The notes beneath the pieces are model-generated. The model did not search any database. It saw only the letters and a program-made list of their open reading frames with translations, and had not been told where the DNA came from. The translations under genes and the position numbers were made by a program. 59,960 nucleotides of DNA from Gnetum montanum. Lineage: Eukaryota; Streptophyta; Gnetopsida; Gnetales; Gnetaceae. Positions within the stretch are counted from its first letter, which is position 1; every line of letters starts with the position of its first letter. Positions 22,238-32,979 of the stretch are shown here, piece by piece. The stretch lies in assembly GCA_015680685.1 (NCBI GenBank), contig MNCI01023753.1, positions 1 to 59,960 on the forward strand. The letters run 5' to 3'.

Positions 22238-24190
22238 CTTGTCTCATAGGAAGGTTACTCATGGCTAAGGTGTGATTATGGCTAGATTGATTAAGTCTTC
22301 AAATTTTAAGTTAATCTTTGATTTACCGAAGTTGGTAGGAAGGTTAAATTCTCAAAAATTGATGATTTAATAACATTTTATATCTTAATACTTTGGGGAG
22401 TTAGGAAAATTTTTGAAAACTTATCATCAAAATCTTGAGGCTTTTTATCCCCATGACTGAGAGCTTACCTTCAATAACTACAAGACCGTAGAACAAGCTG
22501 ATTCAAATAAACAGTGCAAGAGTTATAGGCTCGAGAAGGTTCTAGGCTCTAAAACTTACAAGAACTCCTTTGGTGTTATGGACTAAATGTAATAAATCCA
22601 ATGTGTTTGGTGGTATTTATACTATTTTTGCATTGTGTTTGTGGGGCCTCATTGACGGGGCCTAGTTGATGTGGTTTGTTGTGTTGATGGGACCTCATTG
22701 ACACAGCTATTAACCACCATTGACCAAGTCAAAACTTGAAAATTACAAGGAGATTTGAAATAAAATTAAGGTTAAATGAAATCCCAAAAAACCACGAACA
22801 TGATGAAAATACAAGAGGGTGTTGAAGTTCCAAAAATTAAGAAAATTAAGAAAAATGGAGAAAGAGGATTCAAGGAACACAAAGTGGTTTGCACAATGGA
22901 ATATGCAAAAAATAGGACTGTAGAAATGTCTTAGGTAAGGAACTTAACTAACCAAACTAAGAGATATGCAAGTGGGTCCTTCCCATAGTAGGCACATACC
23001 TTTGTTGCCATTGCATAACCCCAACTAAGTAGTCCATGGGCCCCATAATTGATTAATGATCATTAAAAGTTAAGGACCAACAAAAAAGAATCAATCCAAG
23101 AATGCCAACACATCAGAGTAAGAAATCAAATATAACATAGAAACTAGTAGTGAGGTGAGTTATGGTAGCATAGATGGATCATCAAGAAGGTGGAATGGAA
23201 TTTTGAATTAAGGTTGTAAAAATTCCCTTATGGAAGATGTGTTTAAAATGACCTAAGAAGTTCATCTTTAGTCTAAACCAAAACCACCGCTTTTAGTGAC
23301 TTTGCATCGTTTCTTCAAGATCGATCGATCCACTCAAGACAAAAGAGTGTTGCTAAAAGACAACCACCATTCCATAAAGAGAGAAAAAGAGAAGTAGAAA
23401 GTGAGAGAGAGAGAGAGAGGACCTTAGTTAGAGGGGACCTTCAAGCATGGGTAACATGTCTTTCTAGTCCCATAGCTAGTTCTTGTAGCCTATTTATTTG
23501 TCTAAGGGGTGTGCTTTGAATTCCCATCATTATTATTATTTTATTTTATTTTTATTTTTATTTTTTTTGGATAGGAACCACACCATGCAAAGAATTTATT
23601 TGACTTCCTATTAGTGGTTAGAATGGAACGATAAGAAGCTCATGAAAAACATCCAAGCATTCAAGTAAGCTGGAGAGTACAAAGAGTAATGAGTCCCCTT
23701 GAAGTCACATCCTATACAAACCTTTAGATCCTTCCCAATTCTAGAACTACCAAGGTCACCAATTGATTAAAAGTTTCTTTTTAATGGAAGGAACCTTAAA
23801 CTCCTAGAACAAGAAACACCATAGAGTTTGTTGGATGGGTGGATGATGCTCACTACCTATTCCATGAAAAATAAACCATGTCATAGTCATCAAACATTAG
23901 AATTCTAAGATAGAAACTAGTCATTGACAATCACAACATTAAGCACAAATCATCATTAGTAAATAGAAACAATGGTACTATGTCCTATGGTAATAAAGCA
24001 TTTTTATTAGTAGAAATAATGAAAAGTCACACTTAAAAAAAATAAAACAAAGTAAAATATAAAAAATTATAAACTAAATTCATAAATGTAAAACATACTA
24101 ACAATGTTTTAAAAAAAATTGAGAAAATTAATAGAACAAAAAACCAAAGCAAAAGGTAAAAATCAACAAAGTTTAAAAAAAATAAAACAC
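22238..24190. other. E2 spacer between integrase and third ORF
   Basis: Co-linear with 7954-10035 of E1. It has no coding sequence I can support. It contains the internal promoter-like block, (GA)n at 23403-23419 and a T-rich run at 23520-23570. Confidence 0.6.
22610..22735 (-). promoter_or_regulatory. E2 internal promoter-like block resembling LTR U3
   Basis: Minus-strand TATAAATA (22614-22621) with repeated ggggcctcattgacgg and ttgatgggacctcattg motifs on its upstream side. The same motifs flank the TATA box in the E2 LTRs. It lies 375 bases before the mini-intron donor. Confidence 0.5.
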
Positions 24191-24229
24191 TGAAGAGCCA
24201 TGTGGATGGTTAACATGGATGGCTATCTC

Positions 24230-25450
24230 TCCCATGACTATGTTGAAAGGAGAAGATCCAAAAAATAGAGCATGGTTGTCCATCCATTAAGATGGTAGTT
24301 GTACTATCTTATCTAACTAATTTTTCTTTGGACTTTCAGGCTTGTAGATTAACATGGCCCTAGAGGAAAAGGTTTGATTAATTATATAAGGTCCTTTTCA
24401 CAACATTTGAAACTTTATCTTCTGGGGTACATGTGTGGGTTTCTAATAGAGAACCTTATCTTCTAGTTGAAATTTCACTTTCTGTATTTTGAGGTCATGA
24501 TGTTGCTTATTGAATGCCTTGTGCACCTCATTTGAAGATAGGGCCACCAATTAGTTTTCATCTATCATATTGAAGTTGATCAGTCTTTCTTTTTGTACTA
24601 GACTTAGGTCAAGATTTGGATCACAGGCCATTGAGAGTATACAGAGCTTGAATTGGATCAAGAGCATTGGAATTTTTCCATATTGTAGCTTGTAAGGAGA
24701 GTAGCCAATAAGAAGTTTCCATATTGAGTGATAGGCCCATAAGGCATCATTGAGTTTTGTACTCTAGTCTTTTCCATCTTTGTTAATGGTTCTTATTAGG
24801 ATCCTTGTAATATCCCTATTGTTTACCTCTACTTAACCATTTTTTAAGGGTGATAGGGTGTTGTTAATTTATGTTTAACCCCCAAGTGTTGCATCAACTT
24901 TCTAAAAGTGGCACTTGTGAAATGAGTTCCATTGTCAAAGATTAGTGCATGTGGCATCCCAAACCTATTTACAACATTTTGTTGTATAAATCTAGTAGCA
25001 GTGAATGATGTACAATTAGTAATGATTGCTACTTTTTCCCATTTTTTGAAATAGTTAACTGCTACAATGATATACATCTTTCCATTGGACATGGGTGTGA
25101 TGGAACCCATAAAGTCAATGCCCCATATATCAAAGGGCTCCAGTGGTTCAATCCATTATTGAGGACCTTCCATGCAAGCAGCCATCCCACCATATCTTTG
25201 ACATCATTCACAAGATCAAACAAACTAGTTGGCATCTTTGAATATTGTAGGCCAATAATATCTTGCCATCAGGATTTTTATGGCCGTGGATCTCCCTACA
25301 TAGTGTCTTGCACAAGATCCTTCATGAGCATCCTAGAGGACATGTAGTTGATCTACATCAAGGACACACCAACAAATTAGACAATTAGTGCACACATTGT
25401 AGAGGTATATTAATTTCTATAAAGTATTTGTCCTGATGAAGAAACTATTG
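24230..25450 (-). pseudogene. E2 integrase
   Basis: On the minus strand: a zinc-finger region with YYWPTIFKDAN and a C-x2-C pair (about 25260-25170), then an 88-codon open core (25110-24844). The core has KMYIIVAVNYFKKWEKV, where the usual first catalytic D in VDYFTKW is N, then FDNGTHFTSATFRKLMQHLG with the second D kept, and TTPYHP. A frameshift then leads to a VEVNNRD segment that holds the glutamate, and a C-terminal domain down to about 24230. It is best compared with Athila integrases. Inactive. Confidence 0.87.
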
Positions 25451-25719
25451 CTTCTTCCTAAAGTTTAGATTTTATGGCATCTCTTGAGTAAGAAGATAGG
25501 TGAGAATGCCATTGTACCATGTTGTTTTTATTGGCACTTGGTTTGTTTTTCTCCTATACAGAGTACTTCATCTAGAAACTGATTAGAGAGTGGGCTCTCC
25601 TCCTCTTTATTATCCCATCTTAATCAAGAGACATGGTCAATGAACACATTCTCTATCCATTTTTGATCTTCCATTGTGAGATCAAATTCTTGCAAGATTA
25701 CAAGACATTGTATGATATG

Positions 25720-26010
25720 CGGGCTCACTGAAAGCTAGTTCATTAGGAAGTGGATGACACTTTATAGCTAAGCACATAATGCCTAAATTTTTTAAGGGCA
25801 TACACCACTGGCATTATTTATTTCTCCATGGTAATGTAATTTAGCTATGCATATACAATGCTTTAGCTTACACAGTGGATGTAATATGGACTTTTTTTAT
25901 TGTCCAACTCTGTAAGCACTACTCCCAAAGCATAATTAGATGCATCCATCATTCTGTAAAATGGTTTGAACTAGTTTGATGCCCATAGGATTGGGGTTTC
26001 TAGAATTATT
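25720..26010 (-). pseudogene. E2 RNase H
   Basis: It reads MMDASNYALGVVLTELDNKK, then LNYITMEK and VVYALKKFRHYV, in the order of gypsy RNase H. It follows RT directly, as in E1. Confidence 0.78.
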
Positions 26011-26139
26011 TTCTTCAACTATTGAAATGTATGTTCACACTTCTTTTTCCAAATGAATGAAGCATCTTTATTTCTCAACTCAACCAATGGCTTTACAATC
26101 TTAGAAAATTTCTCTATGAATTTTTTGTAGTAGCCATAA

Positions 26140-26860
26140 TGGTTGGTGTGTTATTCCTTGCATGATCCTTATTTTCATTGGGTCTACTCCCATCCCTTTT
26201 TATAAAATTAGATGCCCCAACACAATGCCTTCTTGGACCATGAGATGACTCATTTTCTAGTTGAGCTGTAGATTTATTTCTACACATCTTTTTAGTACTT
26301 AATCAAGGTGGTCCAATGATTGCTCAAACATAGCTCCATAGGTGAAAAAGTCATCCATGAAGACTTTCACATGACAACCAATTTGCTGCTAGAAGATGAT
26401 AAGGAATAGGCATTAAAATGTTGTAGGGGCATTGCACAGATCAAATGGCATCTTACAATATGTAAAAGTTTCCTAGAGACTAGTGAATGTTGTCTTAGCC
26501 TAATCTTCTGATGCAATTTGGATTTGGTTATAGCAATTATAATCATCAGAGAAGCTATAATAGCACTACTTGAGGATAGTGTCTAACACTTGGTTCACAA
26601 ATGGTAATGGAAAATTATCTTTAAATATTATCATATTCAATAGCTTGAAGTCAATGTAGGCTCACCATTTGCCACCTTTGACATAATTACAAGTGGAATA
26701 ATCCACTCGCTATTCATGATGGGATAGATGAATCCTACCTTGAGGAGTTTCTCTATTTCCTCCTTGATGAGCTTCTTCAATTTGAGGTTCAATCATCTTT
26801 GTAGTTGTCTCCTTGGTTTCATGGCTAATTTGGTGTAAATGTAATGGTAGCATATCCTTG
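26140..26860 (-). pseudogene. E2 reverse transcriptase
   Basis: Fingers: MKPRRQLQR, LNLKLKKLIKEEIEKLLKVG, FIYPIMNSEW. Palm: a VFMDDFFTYGA loop near 26360-26330, which keeps both catalytic aspartates, unlike E1. The KGG block and the segment between fingers and palm are frameshifted. Present as a single copy without the duplication of E1. Confidence 0.87.
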
Positions 26861-27394
26861 GATCAATTCTTGTTAGCTTGAGATATGACCATATAAAGCT
26901 TGTTGACCATTTGTTAACCATCTTTAATATCTTTTCTTTTTGTTCAGGACAAATTTTTGCATTGATTATGATTGATTTACCATTGTTTAAAAATGCATAT
27001 TCCATGTCAACTAGTAGAGTTCTTAACTCTAGGGGCTCCTATTTGAAGTTATCAAGGATTTCCAACTCTCCCCAACAAGTATCATCATTTTCTTCATCAG
27101 AAAGTTGGTGATGAACTTGCTCAAGTTCATCCATGCTTTTACCATAAGTGCATGTTAGGCTCTTAGTTGATTGTATGCATAATGTGTTGCTATTTGAGTC
27201 AATTATTAGCCACTAGGTGCCATTCTATTTTGTGACTATTGCGAATAGACACCTTTGAATATTTGTTTCTTATGCACACTAATTACATGCTTTAATGTAT
27301 GTATGTTTGATGGACAAAATCGTTTACATGCAATTGCACTAATTATCATTGTATGCAATGCATGGAACATGCTTCTTCTCCAACCTTTCAATTT

Positions 27395-27730
27395 CATTTT
27401 CCTTAGAGATTTCCATGTAGACGTTCCTTATGCCCATTCATGCATCAACCATGGTTAACCAAGCCCTTCCCATAATGATGGGGAAGTTTCCTTTGCAATT
27501 TTTGATCTTGATCACCAAAAAGTTAATAAGATAGGACCACTCACTAACTATGGTTATAATGTCCTTCAGTAATCCCAAATGAATAGTAATGGACTGGTCT
27601 ATCAATTCTAAATGAATATTTGTCTTCTTAAGAGGTGGTAGGTTCTAGACTTTGTACATGTCATGAGAGATGAGATTGACACTAGAACTAGAATCAAGAA
27701 AAGACTTGCATGGCTCATTTCTAGTGATAT
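27395..27730 (-). pseudogene. E2 retropepsin-like protease
   Basis: Minus-strand SFLDSSSSVNLISHDMYKV: the active-site D is kept but the glycine of D-S-G is S. NLPPLKKTNIHLELIDQSIT, LVIKIKNCKGNFPIIMGRAW and VDAWMGIRN (W read at TGA) follow. The IIMGR block corresponds to the I-L-G-R of gypsy proteases. It precedes RT and follows gag, as in the family. Confidence 0.78.
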
Positions 27731-28599
27731 ATAGATAAATGATTGGACTTCCTAGGTTATATATTTTTGTGGAAAGATTACCAGCCTTGATCCAATCAAA
27801 AACATCATGAGTTAACATCACAGTGCAGATTTGAGGTGGTATTTGGTTTGAAGGGAATTCGAAGGTGTTTGATGTAGAGCATGAGGTTGTTGGGGATGTA
27901 GGGAAACCAACTACATTAGGTTATGAGGGCTTGGGAGGACTATTGGATGTAGAAAAGTATCATTTCCTTGATCGATTGTCTAAACCACTAAGTGCAAAAT
28001 CTGGTTGTGAATGTACAACCCTCATAGCATTTCGTTGTTATGGTTGTCAATGAATTTCTCCTTACATGGACAAAGAAGGAGGTAACTAGGTTGTGGATAG
28101 AGGGATATGTGTAGATAGATGTGAAGGGTGGTATGGATATGGGTTCTCTCTCCGAGTAGATGGTGAATGTATTCGATGGTACTCTAGGGGTTAATAGTGA
28201 TGCTAAAATGAGACATGACCTATAGAACTTCTTGAAGAAATGGGTTGCTAAACATACTACCCATATGGATCTAGTTGCCTATAATGGTACTACTACCTTG
28301 GTAGTGGAATTCTTCATGATTTTGGTTGGTGCCACTATTGGTATTGTTTATATGGTTGTGGTGGAGCTCCACTTGGATAGTAAACTTGTTGTTGCTAGTG
28401 GAACTACCTTGGATTGCCTTGAGAATAAGGTAATCATCTAGGTGCTTGCCTCCATGCTAGTGAAGGATTCAATGCATACATCCTAGACTCTTGTAAGTGT
28501 GACATCATAGGGTAACACCCCTTTAGATATTCATATTAATATATGTCACATTTAGTACCATCATCAAAGTCAGTTTTCACCACGTCTTCTATAGTAGCA

Positions 28600-30274
28600 G
28601 GTTTGCCCTTACCTTTCTAGTGGGTACATTCAGCTTCTTTTTGCCTCCTGCATTCATGATCACTATTATGTTCTTTGGATGTTTTAGCAATATTCATAGC
28701 AATTTGAAACTTTTCATCCAAAGAGTCCCATAATTTATCAACCTTTGTCAAAATGTCAAAAATAGATTTTTGAATAGGCAAGGTTTTCCAATTTACCACT
28801 TCATCGAGTGGTGACTCCTCCTTGTCATAAAATCAAACCTCCCTTTCTAGATGGAAGGATCGCTATTATACTCTTATGCACATTCCCTCGTTTGTAACTC
28901 ACCTTCTTCTTTTGCTACCTACTCTATAAGCCTTTGGATTTGATGAGCTCTTAATTCAGATAGCCTCCCTTGGTTATTAACCCTAGGAGTTCTTCTAGTT
29001 TCTACTCTAAGCCCATCTATGATGTGATATACTTGTTTCCTTTAAGAATAACCATGGCTAGAGCATCAATGTAAGAGTGAATAGTATCTGTCAATGGTGG
29101 CATTCAAGGATTCATGTGTTCCTTGTTTCTAACCTTGGATTTTCCTTCTCAAGTTAGACACTTTGTAGTATGTTACGTATTCAGCATTGAATAGCTCTAA
29201 CATTGTACTCCATTAGTGAATGGATTCCAACATTAATACCATTTTTCAGCTTCCTTGATGAGTATCCTAGGAAATAGCTTGAGTTTCTGCTAATCATTTT
29301 CAATGTTTTGTAAGAAAAAAGCATTGTGGAAAGATTATAGATGTGTCTACAAATCAAAGTTGTATCCTCCCTCAAATCTTGGAATATTATTTATGTCTAA
29401 ATGCTTGATTTGACTATCTTTCATATTCCTAGTTGGAATTTTAATTGCCTCTACAATGTTAAGCATACTTCTCATCACCAACATTCATCATCATCATTGC
29501 ATTGATGATGCTAATGATGGTTCCTGCCACCTCTACGTTCTTGATGGCTTTGATGCTCTCTATTATCTCGTTGATCATCCTCATCATGATTATTTCAATG
29601 GTAGCTTCTATGAGAACTAGTAGATGAAGAGGAATGTTTGGAATTGGATGAATAGGATGAAGAAGAACATGGACCACCACCACCACCATGGTGACCACCA
29701 CCACCTCTTCATTCATTATGACCACCATCCTTAGATCCCTTATCGTTATGATGTTTACCTAAGTCCCTACCTTGACTGTCACTTTTTTTCAAACTTGTTT
29801 TATGAATAGTGGATCACAGGTTTAAGGTCACATCCTCATTATCAACAACAAGGGTTAAAGAATCTTCATGTTGAGAACCTTCAAAGGGAGGATCGTCATT
29901 GTCATCTTGATTTAGGAGGAACCAGAATTAGTGAAGTGTTTCCCCTTCGCAAATTCATGGTGGTTCATCTAATGTCAATCTTGCTTGCATTGTGTTTTTT
30001 TGGGATGGTAATCCCAAGTGTCATGAGCATTCAAAACGTATTCCTTGTGAAGATATAAGATGCCTAACTTCTTAAGGGTTTGAAATAGCATCCGAGGCAA
30101 AGGTCGATTGGGGGACAATACGATGTTGCCCTCCATATCATGCCATCACAACTGTTCATCTTGATGTAAGATGAAGGTAAAGTCTAGTACATACTCATCT
30201 GGATGAGTGTATATCACTTTGCACTCTTGTGGGACCAATGGTTTAACATCTTCACACCTATGGGAAGAAGACAT
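28600..30274 (-). pseudogene. E2 gag
   Basis: The start ATG at 30274 aligns with E1. The capsid region (about 29400-28960) reads in pieces: NNIPRFEGGYNFDL, QKLKLFPRILIKEAEKW, then GKSKVRNKEHMNP and MGLRVETRRTPRVNNQGRLS. A His-rich/Gly-rich upstream part lies at 29728-29459. A 60-codon frame at 28799-28617 includes KVDKLWDSLDEKFQIAMNIA and covers the C-terminal part. More frameshifts than E1 gag. Confidence 0.75.
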
Positions 30275-30404
30275 TTTGCAACAAATAAAATTATCAGTTT
30301 GCTTAGTAGTTATATGTCATGTGAGAGTGATGTTGACATGAGTTTATCCAATGATGTTAATAATGTTCACTAATCCTAGATAGTGCATGTTTTAATAAAC
30401 AAAG

Positions 30405-30423
30405 TCCCTGGCAATGGTGCTAA
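30405..30423 (-). other. E2 primer binding site (tRNA-Asp)
   Basis: Minus-strand TTAGCACCATTGCCAGGGA next to the LTR. It matches the Athila tRNA-Asp site with only three transitions, so it is better preserved than in E1. Confidence 0.85.
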
Positions 30424-30654
30424 TGATGAGCGGTAAGGTACCCTTATGCCAACCATACGAATCACAAAGTGTTCACGCATGATCTGGTCAAATTTCATGG
30501 ACTTTATACTTTTTGGTACACTAGTCTTCTAGTAAGTAAACCATGCCTTAAGGTTGTTCATTGTCTTTCTGATTATACTTGTGAAGTACAAAGGTCTAGT
30601 TAAGTGAAATCAAGGCATATGATTTTTATCATTTTATGTCTTGTGTTTTTTGAT

Positions 30655-30745
30655 NGTTTTGGATAGTTAGTGTCTAACTAATCCTAACATAAGCATTTGT
30701 TCNGGATAGTTAGTGTCTAACTAATCCTAACATAAGCATTTGTTC
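30655..30745. other. Assembly artefact: exact 42-base repeat flanked by single n
   Basis: Bases 30661-30702 and 30704-30745 are identical and separated by an n at 30703; another n is at 30655. No other LTR copy has this repeat. Confidence 0.8.
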
Positions 30746-31204
30746 CTATTTTCCATACATGTTTTGAATCCCCATATCCACTACTAGATTACCAAGCACT
30801 ACACTACTGGGTGCACCAAGCAATAACACTGCTAGGATTACCAAGCAAATACATGCTACATTTGAAGAGGTCATACTTATGTATTTAATCTATTTAGCTT
30901 ATCTTGCTTAATTAGCTTAATTAACTTAACTACTGAAAAATATTGAATAAATAACTAAAAAAAGTAAATGCATAAATGAAACATTTAAACTATCTATAAT
31001 GCTACAAAGTTTATCAAGAAGTTCATCTTTATTACTACACACACTATCATGCTTAGGTACAACAATGCTCAAATAAAGATCTGTACACTCAATCACTCTT
31101 GGTATAGGCATTTGAGAAAAATATTCTAACTTTTGACTAAACAAACTACAAGATCTTTGCTACTACTAAGAATCCTGATGCTCTAAATGTGACTAGTGAG
31201 CACA

Positions 31205-31212
31205 TATTTATA
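31205..31212 (-). promoter_or_regulatory. TATA box of E2 5' LTR
   Basis: Minus-strand GGCCTATAAATATGTGC, with U3 repeats of ttgatggggccc type upstream (31225-31300). This would be the main element promoter. Confidence 0.65.
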
Positions 31213-31318
31213 GGCCAAAACAAACCCCTGCATTAATGGGGCTATGTCAATGTAATAGACTACATTGGTGAGGGCTCGTTGATGGGGCCCTGTCAATGTA
31301 GCAAACCATGTTTCATCA

Positions 31319-31323
31319 TCTTT
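31319..31323. repeat. Target site duplication of E2, right copy (TCTTT)
   Basis: It follows the CATCA end of the E2 5' LTR and matches 3733-3737. Confidence 0.85.
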
Positions 31324-31530
31324 GATCTTGAACTTTGACTCTTACTGAAATTTGTCATTTTCCTTTTCTTTTCATTCTTATACCTAACTTTTCTACTCTT
31401 CCATATATAAATATGACCTTTTATCATATTTGGCTCATTGAAATTATTTCTTTATTTTATTTGAAAACCACAACATGGACATGTAGAATGAGTGACATAT
31501 GACTATCGAAAGTGCATGATAGAACCAACA
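31324..31530 (-). repeat. E6 3' LTR, inner part
   Basis: It matches 34103-34311, including the block aaaaccacaacatggacatg and gtagaatgagtga, and ends aaccaaca. Confidence 0.8.
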
Positions 31531-31543
31531 ATCCCTCTTTTGT
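31531..31543 (-). other. Polypurine tract of E6
   Basis: Minus-strand ACAAAAGAGGGAT directly before the TGTTGG end of the 3' LTR. Confidence 0.6.
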
Positions 31544-32039
31544 GATGTACTTTAGAGTCATTATGACTAGCTTTATATTTTAAATAATATTCAATAGTCT
31601 TTATGACTTGATCAATGTTCTTAATACTAGTTCTTCTTACTTAGGCTCTTGGTAATTTGTGCTTTCAATATTTATTTCTTATCTTGAGTTGTCTTCTTAT
31701 TTTATTAATTGCTTTGATGATACGAGTGAAGCTTCTTTAGCTTTTGTGGAATCTAATAGAGATGAGTGAACAACTTTCTTTTCTTCATGTATTTCTTTGA
31801 CTGGAGTCTCCAATTGGGGTTTTTTTTCTTCTTTAAACAAATTATGTGGGCATAACACTAAGTCTTCTATTTCCTCAATCTTCTTTTCATTTCTTGAAGG
31901 GATCTTTTAATTCTTCCTATTTCTTGATTTCTTTATTTTTGGAATTAATTCTAAGTAATAAATTTAATTTGCGAGTTCTTAAAATTTTTCTTTTATTTTT
32001 GTTTCATCTTAAACAATGCAAGAGTTTTTATTAAATATC
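31544..32039. other. E6 internal remainder
   Basis: AT-rich, no motif recognised. The copia integrase, RT and RNase H would normally lie here, so about 3 kb must have been lost or was never present. Confidence 0.5.
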
Positions 32040-32952
32040 AACTTGTAGTCATCATTTGTCAATTGGTTGACTAATAGTAGGAATGTTTCAAAATTTGGAA
32101 TATAAAATACATTTTTAATTTTAAAATAATTTTATCTTTTAAATTAATATTTATAGGACTTATACTAATAATTCAAAATCTTCTTCCATTTTCAAAGCAT
32201 AATTTCCCAAGGCCACTCCTAAATGAAACATTAGTAAAGTCATCAATCCTTAATGTCATATGATTTTTACAACCTATTTCTGATAATCATTTATTTAAGA
32301 AATTTTTTTTGTTTAAATATGATTATGCATTAAATATTAATTGTTCATTTTCTTTTAATGTTATCTTTCCTTCCATTTCTAAATTCTTGTTTTTATTTTC
32401 TTCAATTCTAGATAATTTGTTAAAATCATCATCTTTTATGTATGTTTTCTCTTTGCCCTTTGATTACTTCATACTTTCTTGAATTTTTCTTTCTTATGTA
32501 TGCTTCTTGATTGAATTGTTGTTCTAACTATTTTTTATTTTCCTTCATGTCTATATGCCTCTTTATTTCTTCAAGATAAGTTTTCTCTTCTTAACTTTTT
32601 AAATCATTTGACTTTTCTAGGATTTTCAATTGTGCCCTTCTTATCTTGATATCTCAATTGAATATATTGCCAGATTTCTTTGTTTTTCTTCATTAATAAA
32701 ATTAAATTTCTAATTTTATTAATAACTAAATTGCAAATGGTGTCTCTTGTAAATCATTCTTTAATTGATTTCTAGAAAGTTTCTCCTCAAATTCTTATTC
32801 ATGGCTTTTGATATATCATTGCCTTTGTTCATAATGTTCCAAAGATCATTGTGATACAATAATTCCTCAATCAATATTGACCATAATTTTAAATTTTAAG
32901 TATTATTATCAATAATGAAACATCTTGGAAAAATTTTGTTTTGATCTCTCAT
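32040..32952 (-). pseudogene. E6 copia gag-protease remnant
   Basis: The putative start ATG at 32952 lies just after the primer site. The gag part reads LKLWSILIEELLYHNDLWNI (the family's W-x-x-x-M-x-x-x-L...D-L-W pattern), then Lys-rich sequence. The protease part near 32290-32060 reads WLSEIGCKNHMT (W at a TGA) where copia has W-x-L-D-S-G-A-S-N-H-M-T, so the catalytic D is E, then FTNVSFRSG and LKMYFIFQILKHS, matching the V-Y-Y-V-P-x-L-K-H-N block. Many TAA and TAG stops. The order of gag then protease just after a tRNA-Met-like primer site supports Ty1/copia. Confidence 0.7.
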
Positions 32953-32960
32953 GGTTTTAA

Positions 32961-32979
32961 CCTTTTCTCCAATACCAAT
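32961..32979 (-). other. E6 primer binding site (tRNA-Met type)
   Basis: Minus-strand ATTGGTATTGGAGAAAAGG next to the LTR. It resembles the TGGTATCAGAGC site complementary to initiator tRNA-Met that is usual in plant copia elements. Confidence 0.6.

Larger units (their letters stand above)
3738..31318 (-). mobile_element. E2: Athila-like Ty3/gypsy element, split by E1
   Basis: Near-complete decayed element of about 13.1 kb without the nested E1. On the minus strand the order is: 5' LTR (30424-31318), tRNA-Asp primer site, gag, protease, RT, RNase H, integrase, spacer, mini-intron, third ORF, polypurine tract, 3' LTR (18377-19102 plus 3738-3913). LTR ends are TG...CA and the target duplication is TCTTT. 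The RT sequence, the tRNA-Asp primer and the extra 3' ORF fit the Athila lineage. The RT keeps its FMDD box, while frameshifts and stops break every ORF. It sits inside an LTR of E6. Confidence 0.88.
30424..31318 (-). repeat. E2 5' LTR
   Basis: TGATGAGCGG...CATCA, followed by the TCTTT target duplication. It contains two single n and an exact 42-base repeat between them, which inflate its length. TATA box at 31205-31212. Confidence 0.88.
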
